This document shows, in pieces, positions 42,074-51,024 of a DNA stretch of 56,408 nt (within the stretch, counting starts at the first letter, position 1; every line of letters begins with the position of its first letter). The notes under the pieces were generated by a model that saw only the letters and a list, made by a program, of their open reading frames with translations, did not search any database and was not told the origin of the DNA. The translations under genes were made by a program, and so were the position numbers. The DNA lies in assembly GCA_017397835.1 (NCBI GenBank), contig JAFQHV010000021.1, positions 1 through 56,408 of the forward strand. The letters run 5' to 3'. The stretch is from Oscillospiraceae bacterium. Its GTDB lineage: Bacteria; Bacillota; Clostridia; Oscillospirales; Oscillospiraceae.

Positions 42074-42931
42074 TTATTGCTTTTTAAGCCACTCGGCGTG
42101 GTAGGCGTCGGAGATGCGTTCTTCTTTCAGGAAGCGGAACCGCTCCGCCACCGCGTAGACCGCATGCTCCGTTACGGCTCGGGCAATACGCTCGTTGAGC
42201 ACGTAGTCGTTGCTGCCCTGGTAGGAGTTGGGATAGTTCGCCATCCAGGCCAGCGATGATTGGATGCCCTGCCGGGCAAAGTCGTCAAAGCGGTGGGTGC
42301 TGTCGCCACTCTCGTCCCGAAGGCCGTCAAGGCGCAGGGTTTCCGGCATCAGGTGCAGGATGTGGGCGGTCTCCCCAAAGCCGGCGTGGCCGTCCCGTTT
42401 TTCCTGGCGGATAAAATCCTGCAGGATGGCCCGGTCCCCATCGGTCAGATAACCGTAGCGCTCCCGGTTCCCGATCAATTCCTCCAGCCTGGCGCGCATC
42501 CCACCGCCGCCAAACGCGTCGCAGGAAAACACCAGCACCTCGGGAAGCTCTTTGAGCATACCCCGGATAAAGAAGTCCAGCATGGACAGGTTGCCGCCGT
42601 GGCCGTTGACAAACAAAATCTTGCGAAAGCCGTTGCGGAAGATTTCGGCGCAGGTTTCCCGGAAGATGTGCCACCGCGTCTCCAGCGAAAAAATCACCGT
42701 GCCGGGGAACTCGCCCGCTCCGCACTTTTCGCCGAAGTACATGGTGGGGAACACCACCACAGGCTCCTTCTCCGCCGCCAGCCTTGCAATTTGCTCGGCT
42801 TGTATGGTGTCTGTTCCCAAAGGAGCGTGGGGACCGTGTTTTTCCAGACAGCCGATGGGCACGGCGCATACGCCCTGCGCCCGTTCCACCGCGGCCTTAA
42901 ATTCTTCGGATCGGAGATACTCCCAAACCAT
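42074..42931 (-). CDS. Creatininase-family protein (amidohydrolase)
   Basis: A 285-residue metal-dependent enzyme. Family motifs: VPIGCLEKHGPHAPLGTDTI (Glu, His and Asp ligands, about 22-41), FPTMYFGEKCGAGEFPGT and FVNGHGGNLSMLD (His ligand). The family includes creatinine amidohydrolase, MftE, and formamidopyrimidine-type FAPy deformylases; none can be chosen from sequence. Start 42931 has AGGGAT-like RBS; an upstream start at 43024 lies in the probable promoter region of the next divergent gene. Monocistronic. Confidence 0.88.
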   Translation of the reverse strand: MVWEYLRSEEFKAAVERAQGVCAVPIGCLEKHGPHAPLGTDTIQAEQIARLAAEKEPVVVFPTMYFGEKCGAGEFPGTVIFSLETRWHIFRETCAEIFRNGFRKILFVNGHGGNLSMLDFFIRGMLKELPEVLVFSCDAFGGGGMRARLEELIGNRERYGYLTDGDRAILQDFIRQEKRDGHAGFGETAHILHLMPETLRLDGLRDESGDSTHRFDDFARQGIQSSLAWMANYPNSYQGSNDYVLNERIARAVTEHAVYAVAERFRFLKEERISDAYHAEWLKKQ

Positions 42932-43042
42932 TTTATCCCTCTTTTCTCCCGAATTTTTACATCGTTCCCCTACAGTATATTTGCTCCCGTTCCCTATGTC
43001 AATCCGCAACAAGACCCGCTCCAAAAAAATTATGATTTCCTG

Positions 43043-43071
43043 TTGAAAATTCCCAAAGAATATGGTAAAGT
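43043..43071 (+). promoter_or_regulatory. Predicted promoter of the small P-loop gene
   Basis: TTGAAA (43043-43048), 17-base spacer, TAAAGT (43066-43071). The same unusual -10 occurs before tyrA. A small GGTGG/CCACC hairpin lies in the leader. Confidence 0.5.
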
Positions 43072-43126
43072 GTTAATAGGAAATGGTGGTCTCCCACCTG
43101 CCACTAAACCGTAAGGAGTGATACGT

Positions 43127-43537
43127 ATGGTTAGAGTAATCATGGGCAAGAAGGGCTCCGGCAAGACGAAGCAGATGATCGATATGATCAATTCCGCCGT
43201 CCAGACCGAGCACGGCAATGTTGTTTGTATTGAGAAGGGCAAAAAGCTCACTTTTGATATCCACTATCAGATCCGTCTGGTAGAGGCCAGCAACTACGAC
43301 CTGGCGGACTACACCGCCCTGAAGGGTTTTATCAGCGGCCTGTACGCCGGCAACTATGACATTACCCACGTGTTTATCGACAGCCTGACCAAGATTGTCG
43401 GCGGTGACTGCAACGCCGAGACCGAGGCGTTCCTGGACTGGCTGAACAACTTCGGCGAGGAGCACAGCATCAAGTTCACCGTCACCATCAGTGACGATGC
43501 TTCCCTGGCCTCCGACGGCATCAAGAAGTACTTCTGA
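43127..43537 (+). CDS. Small P-loop NTPase-like protein, function unknown
   Basis: A 136-residue soluble protein not recognised by function. Walker A is at residues 7-14 (GKKGSGKT) and a Walker B-like strand is in THVFIDSLTKIVGG. FTVTISDDASLAS near the C-terminus may be a sensor strand. It is small for a P-loop enzyme, with no added domain. Start 43127 has AAGGAG 9 bases upstream. Own promoter and terminator. Codon use matches well-expressed housekeeping genes of the window, so it is likely native and conserved. Confidence 0.78.
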   Translation: MVRVIMGKKGSGKTKQMIDMINSAVQTEHGNVVCIEKGKKLTFDIHYQIRLVEASNYDLADYTALKGFISGLYAGNYDITHVFIDSLTKIVGGDCNAETEAFLDWLNNFGEEHSIKFTVTISDDASLASDGIKKYF

Positions 43538-43548
43538 TCTCCGACTGA

Positions 43549-43586
43549 AAAAACGCCCCTGCAGCGCACGCTGCAGGGGCGTTTTT
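43549..43586 (+). terminator. Rho-independent terminator
   Basis: A 17-bp perfect stem (43549-43565 / 43570-43586), GCAC loop, T5. Confidence 0.93.
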
Positions 43587-43655
43587 CTTGACTTTACCCC
43601 ACAATATGCGGTATGATATATTAAATGTATCTACCACCTTTGGAGGTTGGCTCTT

Positions 43656-45641
43656 ATGGCACAGAAAAAAACCGATTACGGAAACGAATCCATCTCCGCC
43701 CTGAAAGGTGCCGACCGGGTCCGCAAGCGCCCGGGCGTTATCTTTGGCTCCAACGACATCGTGGGCTGTCAGCACGCGGTGTTCGAGATCCTGTCCAACG
43801 CCATTGACGAGGCCCGCGAAGGTCACGGCGACGTCATCACCGTCACCCGCTATGCCGACCACTCCATCGAGGTGGAGGACTTCGGCCGCGGCTGTCCTGT
43901 GGACTGGAACGAGAAGGAGCAGAAGTACAACTGGGAGCTGGTCTTCTGCGAGCTGTACGCCGGCGGTAAATACGGCACCGGCGGGGACAACTACGAGTTC
44001 TCCCTGGGCCTGAACGGTCTCGGCTCCTGTGCCACCCAGTACGCCTCCGAGTTTTTCGACGCGGTCATCCACCGGGACGGCACCGAGTACACCCTCCATT
44101 TTGAAAAGGGCGAGAACATCGGCGGCCTGAAGAAGGAACCGTGGAGCGGGAAAAAGACCGGCTCCAAGTTCCACTGGAAGCCCGATCTGGAGGTCTTTAC
44201 CGACATCGACATCCCCCTGGACTACTTCACCGACGTTATCAAGCGGCAGGCGGTGGTCAACTCCGGCATCCTGTTTCGCCTGCGCAACGAGGTGGTGCCC
44301 GGCAAGTTCGAGACCACCGAGTTCAAGTACGAAAACGGCATCGTGGACTATGTGGGCGAGATCGCGGGGGAAAACGCCCTGACTCAGCCTGTGTTTTGGC
44401 AGGGGGAGCGAAAGGGCCGTGACCGTGCCGACCTGCCCGATTACAAGGTGAAGCTGTCCGTGTGCTTCTGCTTTTCCAACACGGTCCAGCGCATTGAGCA
44501 TTACCACAACTCCTCCTGGCTGGAGCATGGCGGCTCCCCGGAGAAGGCGCTGAAGTCCGCCTTCGTCTCCGCCATTGACGGTTGGCTGCGGCAGAACGGC
44601 AAGTATCAGAAGAACGAAAGCCGCCTGTCCTGGGGCGACGTGGAGGACTGCCTGGTGCTGGTCAGCAACAACTTCTCCACCCAAACCAGCTACGAAAACC
44701 AGACCAAAAAGTCCATCACCAACAAGTTCATTCAGGACGCCATGGCGGAGTTCCTGAAAAGTCAGATGGAGGTCTACTTCATCGAGAACCCCTTTGACGC
44801 CCAAAAGATCGCCGAGCAGGTGCTGGTCAACAAGCGTTCCCGCGAAACGGCCGAAAAGACCCGCCTGAACCTGAAGAAGAAGCTCACCGGCTCCATGGAC
44901 ATCTCCAACCGGGTGCAGAAGTTTGTGGACTGCCGCACCAAGGATGTGGACCGCCGCGAACTGTACATCGTGGAGGGCGACTCGGCTTTGGGCAGCGTCA
45001 AGCAGAGCCGCGACCCGGAGTATCAGGGCATCATGCCCGTGCGCGGCAAGATTTTGAACTGCCTGAAGGCGGAACTGTCCCGCATTTTCAAAAGCGAGAT
45101 CATCACCGACCTGATGAAGGTGCTGGGCTGCGGCGTGGAGGTCACGGATAAAAAGGCCAAGGAGCTGGCCGCCTTTGACCTTGCCAACCTGCGCTGGAGC
45201 AAGATCGTCATCTGTACCGATGCCGACGTGGACGGTTTCCAGATCCGCACTCTAATTTTGGCCATGCTCCACCGGCTGACCCCCACCCTCATCCGGGAGG
45301 GGTACGTCTACATCGCCGAGTCCCCCCTGTACGAGATCACCTACAAGGAAAAGACGTGGTTTGCCTACTCCGACAAGGAGAAGAACGACATCGTCAATGG
45401 GGAGCTGGCGGGCAAGAAGTGTGTCATCAACCGCTCCAAGGGTCTGGGTGAGAACGACCCGGAAATGATGGCCCTGACCACCATGAACCCCGCTACCCGC
45501 CGTCTCATCAAAGTCATGCCCGAGGACGTGGCCCTGACCGATCAGGTCTTTGACCTGCTGCTGGGCGACGATTTGGCCGGCCGCAAGAGCCACATCGCCG
45601 AAAACGGCTATAAGTATCTAGAGATGGCGGACATCTCCTGA
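43656..45641 (+). CDS. Type IIA DNA topoisomerase B subunit (ParE/GyrB-like, divergent)
   Basis: ATPase subunit of a type II topoisomerase, 661 residues. GHKL ATPase domain (about 1-220: IRKRPGVIF variant VRKRPGVIFGSN, EILSNAIDEAREG, DFGRGCPVD), transducer domain, and TOPRIM with VEGDSALGSVKQSRDPEYQG (Glu), MPVRGKILN and ICTDADVDGFQIRTL (DxD). The usual EGDSAGGSAKQGRD is altered to EGDSALGSVKQSRD. Start 43656 has TGGAGG upstream. It pairs with the A subunit 35 bases downstream. Chromosome decatenation is a likely job if gyrA/gyrB exist elsewhere; the parE name is not certain. Confidence 0.88.
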   Translation: MAQKKTDYGNESISALKGADRVRKRPGVIFGSNDIVGCQHAVFEILSNAIDEAREGHGDVITVTRYADHSIEVEDFGRGCPVDWNEKEQKYNWELVFCELYAGGKYGTGGDNYEFSLGLNGLGSCATQYASEFFDAVIHRDGTEYTLHFEKGENIGGLKKEPWSGKKTGSKFHWKPDLEVFTDIDIPLDYFTDVIKRQAVVNSGILFRLRNEVVPGKFETTEFKYENGIVDYVGEIAGENALTQPVFWQGERKGRDRADLPDYKVKLSVCFCFSNTVQRIEHYHNSSWLEHGGSPEKALKSAFVSAIDGWLRQNGKYQKNESRLSWGDVEDCLVLVSNNFSTQTSYENQTKKSITNKFIQDAMAEFLKSQMEVYFIENPFDAQKIAEQVLVNKRSRETAEKTRLNLKKKLTGSMDISNRVQKFVDCRTKDVDRRELYIVEGDSALGSVKQSRDPEYQGIMPVRGKILNCLKAELSRIFKSEIITDLMKVLGCGVEVTDKKAKELAAFDLANLRWSKIVICTDADVDGFQIRTLILAMLHRLTPTLIREGYVYIAESPLYEITYKEKTWFAYSDKEKNDIVNGELAGKKCVINRSKGLGENDPEMMALTTMNPATRRLIKVMPEDVALTDQVFDLLLGDDLAGRKSHIAENGYKYLEMADIS

Positions 45642-45676
45642 TTTACCCGCATTTACGAAGAAGGGATTGATCCCAT

Positions 45677-47920
45677 TTGGCTAAAAAGAAAGTGACCGAA
45701 TCCAGCGCCCCCAAGGTGGACACCACCAACGTGATGGGTCTGCGCCCCGAGGTGCTGGAACAGCCCATCACCCAAACGCTGGAACTGAACTATATGCCCT
45801 ACGCCATGAGCGTTATCGTCTCCCGCGCCATCCCGGAGATCGACGGATTCAAGCCCAGCCACCGCAAGCTGCTGTACACCATGTATCAGATGAAGCTGCT
45901 GGGCGGCGCCCGCACCAAGAGCGCCAACATCGTGGGTCAGACCATGAAGCTCAACCCCCACGGCGACGCCGCCATTTACGACACCATGGTGCGCCTGTCC
46001 CGGGGCTACGGCGCCCTGCTCCACCCGCTGGTGGACTCCAAGGGCAACTTCGGCAAGGTGTTCTCCCGGGATATGTCCTGCGCCGCCCCCCGTTATACCG
46101 AGGCCAAGCTGGACGCCATCACCGCCGAGTTCTTCCGGGATATCGACATGGATGCGGTGGACTTCGTGGACAACTACGACGGCTCCATGCAGGAGCCGGC
46201 CCTGCTGCCCACCACCTTCCCAAACGTGCTGGTGTCCGCCAACCAGGGTATCGCCGTGGGTATGGCCAGCAACATCTGCGGCTTTAATTTGGAAGAGGTG
46301 TGCGACACTACCATCGCCCTGCTCAAGCATCCCACCCACGACATCGCCACCACCCTGAAGGCACCCGACTTCCCCACCGGCGGCGAACTGATCTACGATG
46401 CCAACGCTCTGAACGAAGTTTACCGCACGGGCCGCGGCTCCTTCAGGGTCCGGGCCAAGTGGCGCTACGTCAAGAGCGAGAATCTCATCGAGATTTACGA
46501 GCTGCCCTACACCACCACCGCCGAGGCGGTCATCGACAAGGTGGCGGAGCTCATCAAGGCCGGAAAGATCAAGGAGATCGCCGATATGCGCGATGAGACC
46601 GGCTTGGAGGGCCTGAAGCTGACCATCGACCTCAAGCGCGGCACCGATCCGGACAAGCTCATGGCCCGCCTGTTCAAATACACCCCTCTGCTGGACACCT
46701 TCTCCTGCAACTTCAACATCCTCATCGCCGGTATGCCCAAGGTAATGGGCGTGGGTGAGATTTTGGAGGAGTGGACGGCATGGCGTATGGACGGCGTGCG
46801 CCGGCGCACCTATTTCACCATGAAGAAAAAGCAGGATAAGCTGCACCTGTTGAAGGGCCTCAAGCGCATCCTGCTGGACATTGACCGGGCCATCAAGATC
46901 ATTCGGGACACCGAGGAGGATGCGGAAGTCATCCCCAACCTGATGATCGGCTTCGGCATCGACGAGGTGCAGGCCGAGTACGTGGCCGACATCCGTCTGC
47001 GCAACATCAACAAGGAGTACATCCTCAAGCGCACCCAGGAGGTGGACTCCCTGCAGGAGGAAATTGACGACCTGCAGGATATCATCAACAGCCCCCAGCG
47101 CATCAAGAAGATCATCATCGGCGAGCTGGAGGACGTGAAAAAGAAGTACGCCCAGCCCCGCCGCACCGATATCATCTACGAGAATGAGGTGGAGGAGATT
47201 TTTGAGGCGGAGCCCGAGGTGCCCGACTACCCCGTTCACCTGTTCCTGTCCCGGGAGGGTTATCTGAAGAAGATCACACCCCTATCCCTGCGTATGAGCG
47301 GGGAACAGAAGTACAAGGAGGGGGACGGCCCGTCCCAGCAGTGGGAGGCCAACAACCGGGATGAGATCATCATCTTCACCGACCGGCAGCAGTGCTACAA
47401 GGCCCGCCTGAGCGATTTCGAGGACACCAAGGCCAGCGTGCTGGGTGACTATCTGCCCTCCAAGCTGGGCATGGATCCCGACGAGCGGGCGGTGTGGGCC
47501 TGCCTGCCCGGGGACTACTCCGGCCACGTGCTGTTCTTCTTTGAAAACGGCAAGGCCGCCCGGGTGGAGTTGTCCGCCTATCAGACCCAGACCCGCCGCC
47601 GCAAGCTGACCGGTGCCTACAGCGACAAGTCGCCGCTGGTCTGCGCCTTCCTGCTGAAGGAAGATTTGGAACTGGCCGTGCGCTCTACCGAGGGCCGCTG
47701 CCTTGTCTTCCACACCGCCGCCCTGAATCCCAAGTCTACCCGCTCCACTCAGGGCGTGGGCGTTATGACCCTGAAACCCAAGTACAAGCTGGAGGACGTG
47801 CGTCCCCTGTCCGAAACCCCCATCGTCAACGCCGCCCGGTACCGGGCCCGCTCGCTGCCCATCGCCGGCGCTCTGCTCAAGGACGTGGACCGGGGCGAGG
47901 AGCAGATGACGCTGCTGTAA
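45677..47920 (+). CDS. Type IIA DNA topoisomerase A subunit (ParC/GyrA-like, TTG start)
   Basis: Cleavage subunit, 747 residues. Winged-helix/tower region from YMPYAMSVIVSRAIPEIDGF; HPHGD region is NPHGDAAIYDTMVRL (residues 94-106); catalytic Tyr140 in CAAPRYTEAKL. A coiled coil spans about 430-500 (VDSLQEEIDDLQDIINSPQ). The C-terminal part (about 515-747) is a degenerate beta-pinwheel without a GyrA box, favouring topo IV over gyrase. The start is TTG at 45677 with AAGGGA upstream and no alternative ATG. The residue matching E. coli GyrA Ser83 is Ala98. Cotranscribed with the B subunit. Confidence 0.88.
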   Translation: MAKKKVTESSAPKVDTTNVMGLRPEVLEQPITQTLELNYMPYAMSVIVSRAIPEIDGFKPSHRKLLYTMYQMKLLGGARTKSANIVGQTMKLNPHGDAAIYDTMVRLSRGYGALLHPLVDSKGNFGKVFSRDMSCAAPRYTEAKLDAITAEFFRDIDMDAVDFVDNYDGSMQEPALLPTTFPNVLVSANQGIAVGMASNICGFNLEEVCDTTIALLKHPTHDIATTLKAPDFPTGGELIYDANALNEVYRTGRGSFRVRAKWRYVKSENLIEIYELPYTTTAEAVIDKVAELIKAGKIKEIADMRDETGLEGLKLTIDLKRGTDPDKLMARLFKYTPLLDTFSCNFNILIAGMPKVMGVGEILEEWTAWRMDGVRRRTYFTMKKKQDKLHLLKGLKRILLDIDRAIKIIRDTEEDAEVIPNLMIGFGIDEVQAEYVADIRLRNINKEYILKRTQEVDSLQEEIDDLQDIINSPQRIKKIIIGELEDVKKKYAQPRRTDIIYENEVEEIFEAEPEVPDYPVHLFLSREGYLKKITPLSLRMSGEQKYKEGDGPSQQWEANNRDEIIIFTDRQQCYKARLSDFEDTKASVLGDYLPSKLGMDPDERAVWACLPGDYSGHVLFFFENGKAARVELSAYQTQTRRRKLTGAYSDKSPLVCAFLLKEDLELAVRSTEGRCLVFHTAALNPKSTRSTQGVGVMTLKPKYKLEDVRPLSETPIVNAARYRARSLPIAGALLKDVDRGEEQMTLL

Positions 47921-47942
47921 AACGTTTTTCGAGGAGGCCACC

Positions 47943-48536
47943 ATGAAGGAAATATCATTTTTGCCATTTTTTGTTGTTCTGTGTCTAATCTTTTCTGGTT
48001 GTTCCGAAATGGACACACCCGTTATTGCGACGCAGGACTATTCGTCTGTAAGCGAAGCATCAATCTCAGCTTCACTGCCTGAGGAAGACCTCGAAAAAGT
48101 CATATACGCCGACGACGAAACAATCCAGAGCTTTTTGACAAAATATAACACACTGTACCCCAACGAAGAGATTACTCCCGCCATGATCACAAAGGACTAC
48201 CATCACGGAACAACACACGATGACCAAGTTGTGTTGAGCAACGAAGATTTTTCTCTTACAATCTCAAGTACATATGTAAGCGGTGGAGATGATGGTATCA
48301 GTGTCTTCATTGATAATGTTAAGAAGCTGCCATCCGATACTTGCAAAAACGCTGTATTCCATTTTTTGCAGGTATATGGTAGTGAGATAACAGAAGCTGA
48401 TTTTGATGCGTATTGGTCAGAGCTTACCGATACCAGCTATTCTTCTCTTGAAAAATATGAAGGAATAGAATTCAATCTAAGCTATGGTCTTAATGGTGTT
48501 ATTGGCTACGTAAAAATCACCGGTCCCGTTCAATAA
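47943..48536 (+). CDS. AT-rich lipoprotein, function unknown
   Basis: A 197-residue secreted lipoprotein not recognised. Signal MKEISFLPFFVVLCLIFSGC with lipobox FSGC (Cys20), then a Ser-rich linker (SSVSEASISASLPEED) and an acidic body (YHHGTTHDDQVVLSNEDFS). Much AT-richer than the topoisomerase genes before it and the LUD gene after it, with 22- and 17-base gaps, so it looks inserted into an existing gene string. GAGGAGG lies upstream. Probably transferred; origin unknown. Confidence 0.72.
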   Translation: MKEISFLPFFVVLCLIFSGCSEMDTPVIATQDYSSVSEASISASLPEEDLEKVIYADDETIQSFLTKYNTLYPNEEITPAMITKDYHHGTTHDDQVVLSNEDFSLTISSTYVSGGDDGISVFIDNVKKLPSDTCKNAVFHFLQVYGSEITEADFDAYWSELTDTSYSSLEKYEGIEFNLSYGLNGVIGYVKITGPVQ

Positions 48537-48553
48537 TTTTCGGAGGAACTATC

Positions 48554-49144
48554 ATGGCCAACATGGAACTGTTTGCAAAAAACCTGCGAGACATCGGCTG
48601 GGACGTGGCCCGCTTTGCCACCGCTGCCGAAGCGGCCGACTATTTGGACGGCAAAATTGACGGCAAGACCGTGGCTTTCGGCGGCTCGGTGACCCTGCAG
48701 CAGATGGGCCTGTGCGAGAAGCTGGACCGCCACAACAAGGTCATCTGGCACTGGCGGGAGGCGGATCCAATGGATGCCCAGTGCTGTGATGTCTATCTCT
48801 CCTCCGTCAACGGCGCCGCCGAGACCGGCGAGCTTGTGAACATCGACGGTACCTGCAACCGGGTGGCCGGCACCCTGTTCGGCCACGAGCAGGTCTATCT
48901 GGTCATCGGAAGCAACAAGGTGGCCCCCGATTACGACTCCGCCCTGTGGCGGGCCCGCAACGTCGCCGCCCCCCTGAATGCCCGCCGACTGAACAAGAAC
49001 ACCCCCTGCGCCAAGGGTGATGAGATCAAGTGCTACAACTGCAAAAGCTCCGAGCGCATCTGCCGCGCCCTGACCGTTTTTTGGGACGTGCCCAAGGGTT
49101 CCCGGTACGAGATCGTTTTGGTGGATGAGGAGCTGGGCCTGTAA
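48554..49144 (+). CDS. LUD-domain protein (LutC/DUF162-like)
   Basis: A 196-residue protein of the lactate-utilisation LUD fold. Features: VARFATAAEAADYLDGKI, VAFGGSVTLQQMGLCEKL and YLSSVNGAAETGELVNIDGT, as in LutC/YkgG relatives. It ends with a Cys-rich stretch CYNCKSSERICRA. It stands without LutA or LutB, so lactate oxidation is not implied; single LUD proteins are common in Clostridia and their role is unknown. GGAGG lies upstream. Its stop shares one base with the greA-like start. Confidence 0.85.
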   Translation: MANMELFAKNLRDIGWDVARFATAAEAADYLDGKIDGKTVAFGGSVTLQQMGLCEKLDRHNKVIWHWREADPMDAQCCDVYLSSVNGAAETGELVNIDGTCNRVAGTLFGHEQVYLVIGSNKVAPDYDSALWRARNVAAPLNARRLNKNTPCAKGDEIKCYNCKSSERICRALTVFWDVPKGSRYEIVLVDEELGL

Positions 49145-49647
49145 TGCATAACGAACTGACTCAGGGCGACCTGGACCTGATGCAGAAGGAGCTGGACGAC
49201 CGCCGCATCCGACTACGCCCCCTCCTGCTGGAGGAGGTCAAGACCGCCCGCGCCTTCGGCGACCTGAGTGAAAACTTTGAGTACAAGGCCGCCAAGCGGG
49301 AGAAAAACAAAAACGAAAGCCGCATCCGCTATCTGGAAAACATGATCAAAACCGCCCGTGTGGTGGCCTCCAACACCGACCCGGACGTGGTGGGCCTTTA
49401 CGACTTCGTCACCGTTTATTTGGAGGAGGACGAGGAGGAAGTGGTCTATCAGATGGTCACCACCGTCCGGCAGGACCCCCTGCAAAACCGCATCAGCAAC
49501 CGCTCGCCTTTCGGCGCGGCAGTGCTGGGCAAGCGGGTGGGTGACCGGGTGTGGGTGCAGGTCAACGACGACTACGGCTACTTTGTGGTCATCCGCGCCA
49601 TCCAAAAAGGGCAGGACGACCCCGACATCCCCATCAACAGCTTTTGA
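49144..49647 (+). CDS. GreA/GreB-family transcript cleavage factor
   Basis: A 167-residue RNA polymerase accessory protein that rescues backtracked complexes. N-terminal coiled coil (about 5-75) with the acidic tip GDLSENFEYKAAKREK, which carries the Asp and Glu needed for Mg2+ coordination in the secondary channel. C-terminal FKBP-like domain with YDFVTVYLEEDEEE and ISNRSPFGAAVLGKRVGD. Start ATG overlaps the LUD stop (TAATG). It may be a second Gre paralogue; another greA elsewhere cannot be excluded. A strong terminator follows. Confidence 0.9.
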   Translation: MHNELTQGDLDLMQKELDDRRIRLRPLLLEEVKTARAFGDLSENFEYKAAKREKNKNESRIRYLENMIKTARVVASNTDPDVVGLYDFVTVYLEEDEEEVVYQMVTTVRQDPLQNRISNRSPFGAAVLGKRVGDRVWVQVNDDYGYFVVIRAIQKGQDDPDIPINSF

Positions 49648-49683
49648 AAAACCGGCGGCAGGTGGATACCTGCCGCCGGTTTT
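49648..49683. terminator. Bidirectional terminator
   Basis: A 16-bp perfect stem (49648-49663 / 49668-49683) with A and T runs, between convergent greA-like and beta-lactamase-family genes. Confidence 0.93.
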
Positions 49684-49689
49684 TGCTGT

Positions 49690-51024
49690 TTATCCGATTT
49701 TTATCCAGCCGTTCAAGGTGACGGTGCCGTCCTCGGCAAACTCCAGCTTGTGCGCCTCGTCCAGATTGCAGCTGGCCAGCACGGTCTCGCTGACGGGGTA
49801 GCACCAGTACTGCTGCCAGCCGTCTGTGGTGATGCAGTAGGTGCCGTCGGCCCGCTTGGTCAGGGTGACGGGGTTGGTGTTGTCGCCGTTGGGGTCATAG
49901 GTGCCCAAAATGCGCACCTCCTGCTCCGCCGTCAGGGTGATGGCGGGTTTCCGTTCGGGCAGGAAGCCCTCGGGCAGCAGGTGGGCGTTTTGGATGAAGT
50001 CCATGTTGGTGGCTTCCTGCTCGGCGGTTTCGTCGCCGTAGAAGGCGGCGCAGATGGCGTTGGAAATGGACCAGCGGGCGTCGCCAAAGCCGAAATTGGA
50101 CAGCAGGATGATGTCCAAATCGTCCTCGGGCATCCAAATGTGCAGGGTGCGGAAGCCGCGGCTGCCGCCGTTGTGCTGGACGCGCCGTCTGCCGTGCCAG
50201 TCCCACACCTGACAGCCAAGGCCGAACACTCCCACACCGGAGGGGGTGAGGATCTGCTTCCAGCTGTCCTCGCTGAGCAGCAGCTTATGCTTCATGACGG
50301 TGTTCAGGCGGTAGACGTCCTCAATGTCGGCGATGATATCGCCGGCACCCATAAAGCTGTCGGGGTTCAGCCGGTCGTCGGCAACCAGCGTGTCGCCGTT
50401 GATGCCGTAGCCACGGGCCCGGTGATCAGCCAACAGACCCAGCCGGTCCACCTGGGTGTGCTTCATGCCCATGGGGGTGAACACGTTTTGCAGCATATAG
50501 TCCCGGTAGGCCATGCCGGACACGTTCTCCACGATCAGGGCGAGGATGGTGAAGTTGACGTTGGTGTAGCGGGTGGCGGTGCCCGGTTCGAAATTCAGGG
50601 GGAGCTTCACCATGTGGGTCACGTGGGCGCGCAGGTCGGGGTTGTGGTCGTTGATGAAGGTGGCCTCATAGACCCGCTCCTGATTGAAGTCCCGCAGACC
50701 GCTGGTGTGGTTCATCAGGTTGCGCACGGTGATGCGGCTGTCCGCCCCGGCCACCTCGGGCAGATACTTGCCGGGGTGGTCGTCAAGGTTGATGAGCCCC
50801 CTGTCCACCAGAGTCATAATGGCGAAGCAGCAGAAGGGCTTGGACATGGAGTACAGGGTGAAGACGGTGGAATTATCGAAGGGGACCTTATGCTCGATGT
50901 CGGCATAACCCTCGCTGCGCTGGTAAATAATTTCGTCCTTGTGGGTGACGCGGAGCAGGCCGGAGAACTTGTACAGCTCGCAGTATTTGTCCATATACCG
51001 GTTCATTTTTTCGGCGAAGGTCAT
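49690..51024 (-). CDS. Serine hydrolase, beta-lactamase class C / PBP-like family
   Basis: A 444-residue protein. Active-site motifs: Ser59-x-x-Lys62 (TLYSMSKPF), Tyr153-x-Asn155 (TRYTNVNFT) and an HNGG in place of KTG near residue 330. NHTSGLRDF and DIIADIEDVYRLN are also common in the family. A C-terminal beta domain of about 80 residues follows. No signal peptide is seen, so it may be a cytoplasmic esterase or peptidase rather than a true beta-lactamase. Start 51024 has only a weak RBS (GGGG); the frame runs further upstream but through the DegT terminator. Monocistronic. Confidence 0.87.
   Translation of the reverse strand: MTFAEKMNRYMDKYCELYKFSGLLRVTHKDEIIYQRSEGYADIEHKVPFDNSTVFTLYSMSKPFCCFAIMTLVDRGLINLDDHPGKYLPEVAGADSRITVRNLMNHTSGLRDFNQERVYEATFINDHNPDLRAHVTHMVKLPLNFEPGTATRYTNVNFTILALIVENVSGMAYRDYMLQNVFTPMGMKHTQVDRLGLLADHRARGYGINGDTLVADDRLNPDSFMGAGDIIADIEDVYRLNTVMKHKLLLSEDSWKQILTPSGVGVFGLGCQVWDWHGRRRVQHNGGSRGFRTLHIWMPEDDLDIILLSNFGFGDARWSISNAICAAFYGDETAEQEATNMDFIQNAHLLPEGFLPERKPAITLTAEQEVRILGTYDPNGDNTNPVTLTKRADGTYCITTDGWQQYWCYPVSETVLASCNLDEAHKLEFAEDGTVTLNGWIKIG

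Noticed and set aside
43049-43126. Small riboswitch in front of the P-loop gene
   Set aside because: Only a 5-bp GGTGG/CCACC hairpin is visible; nothing matches a known aptamer.
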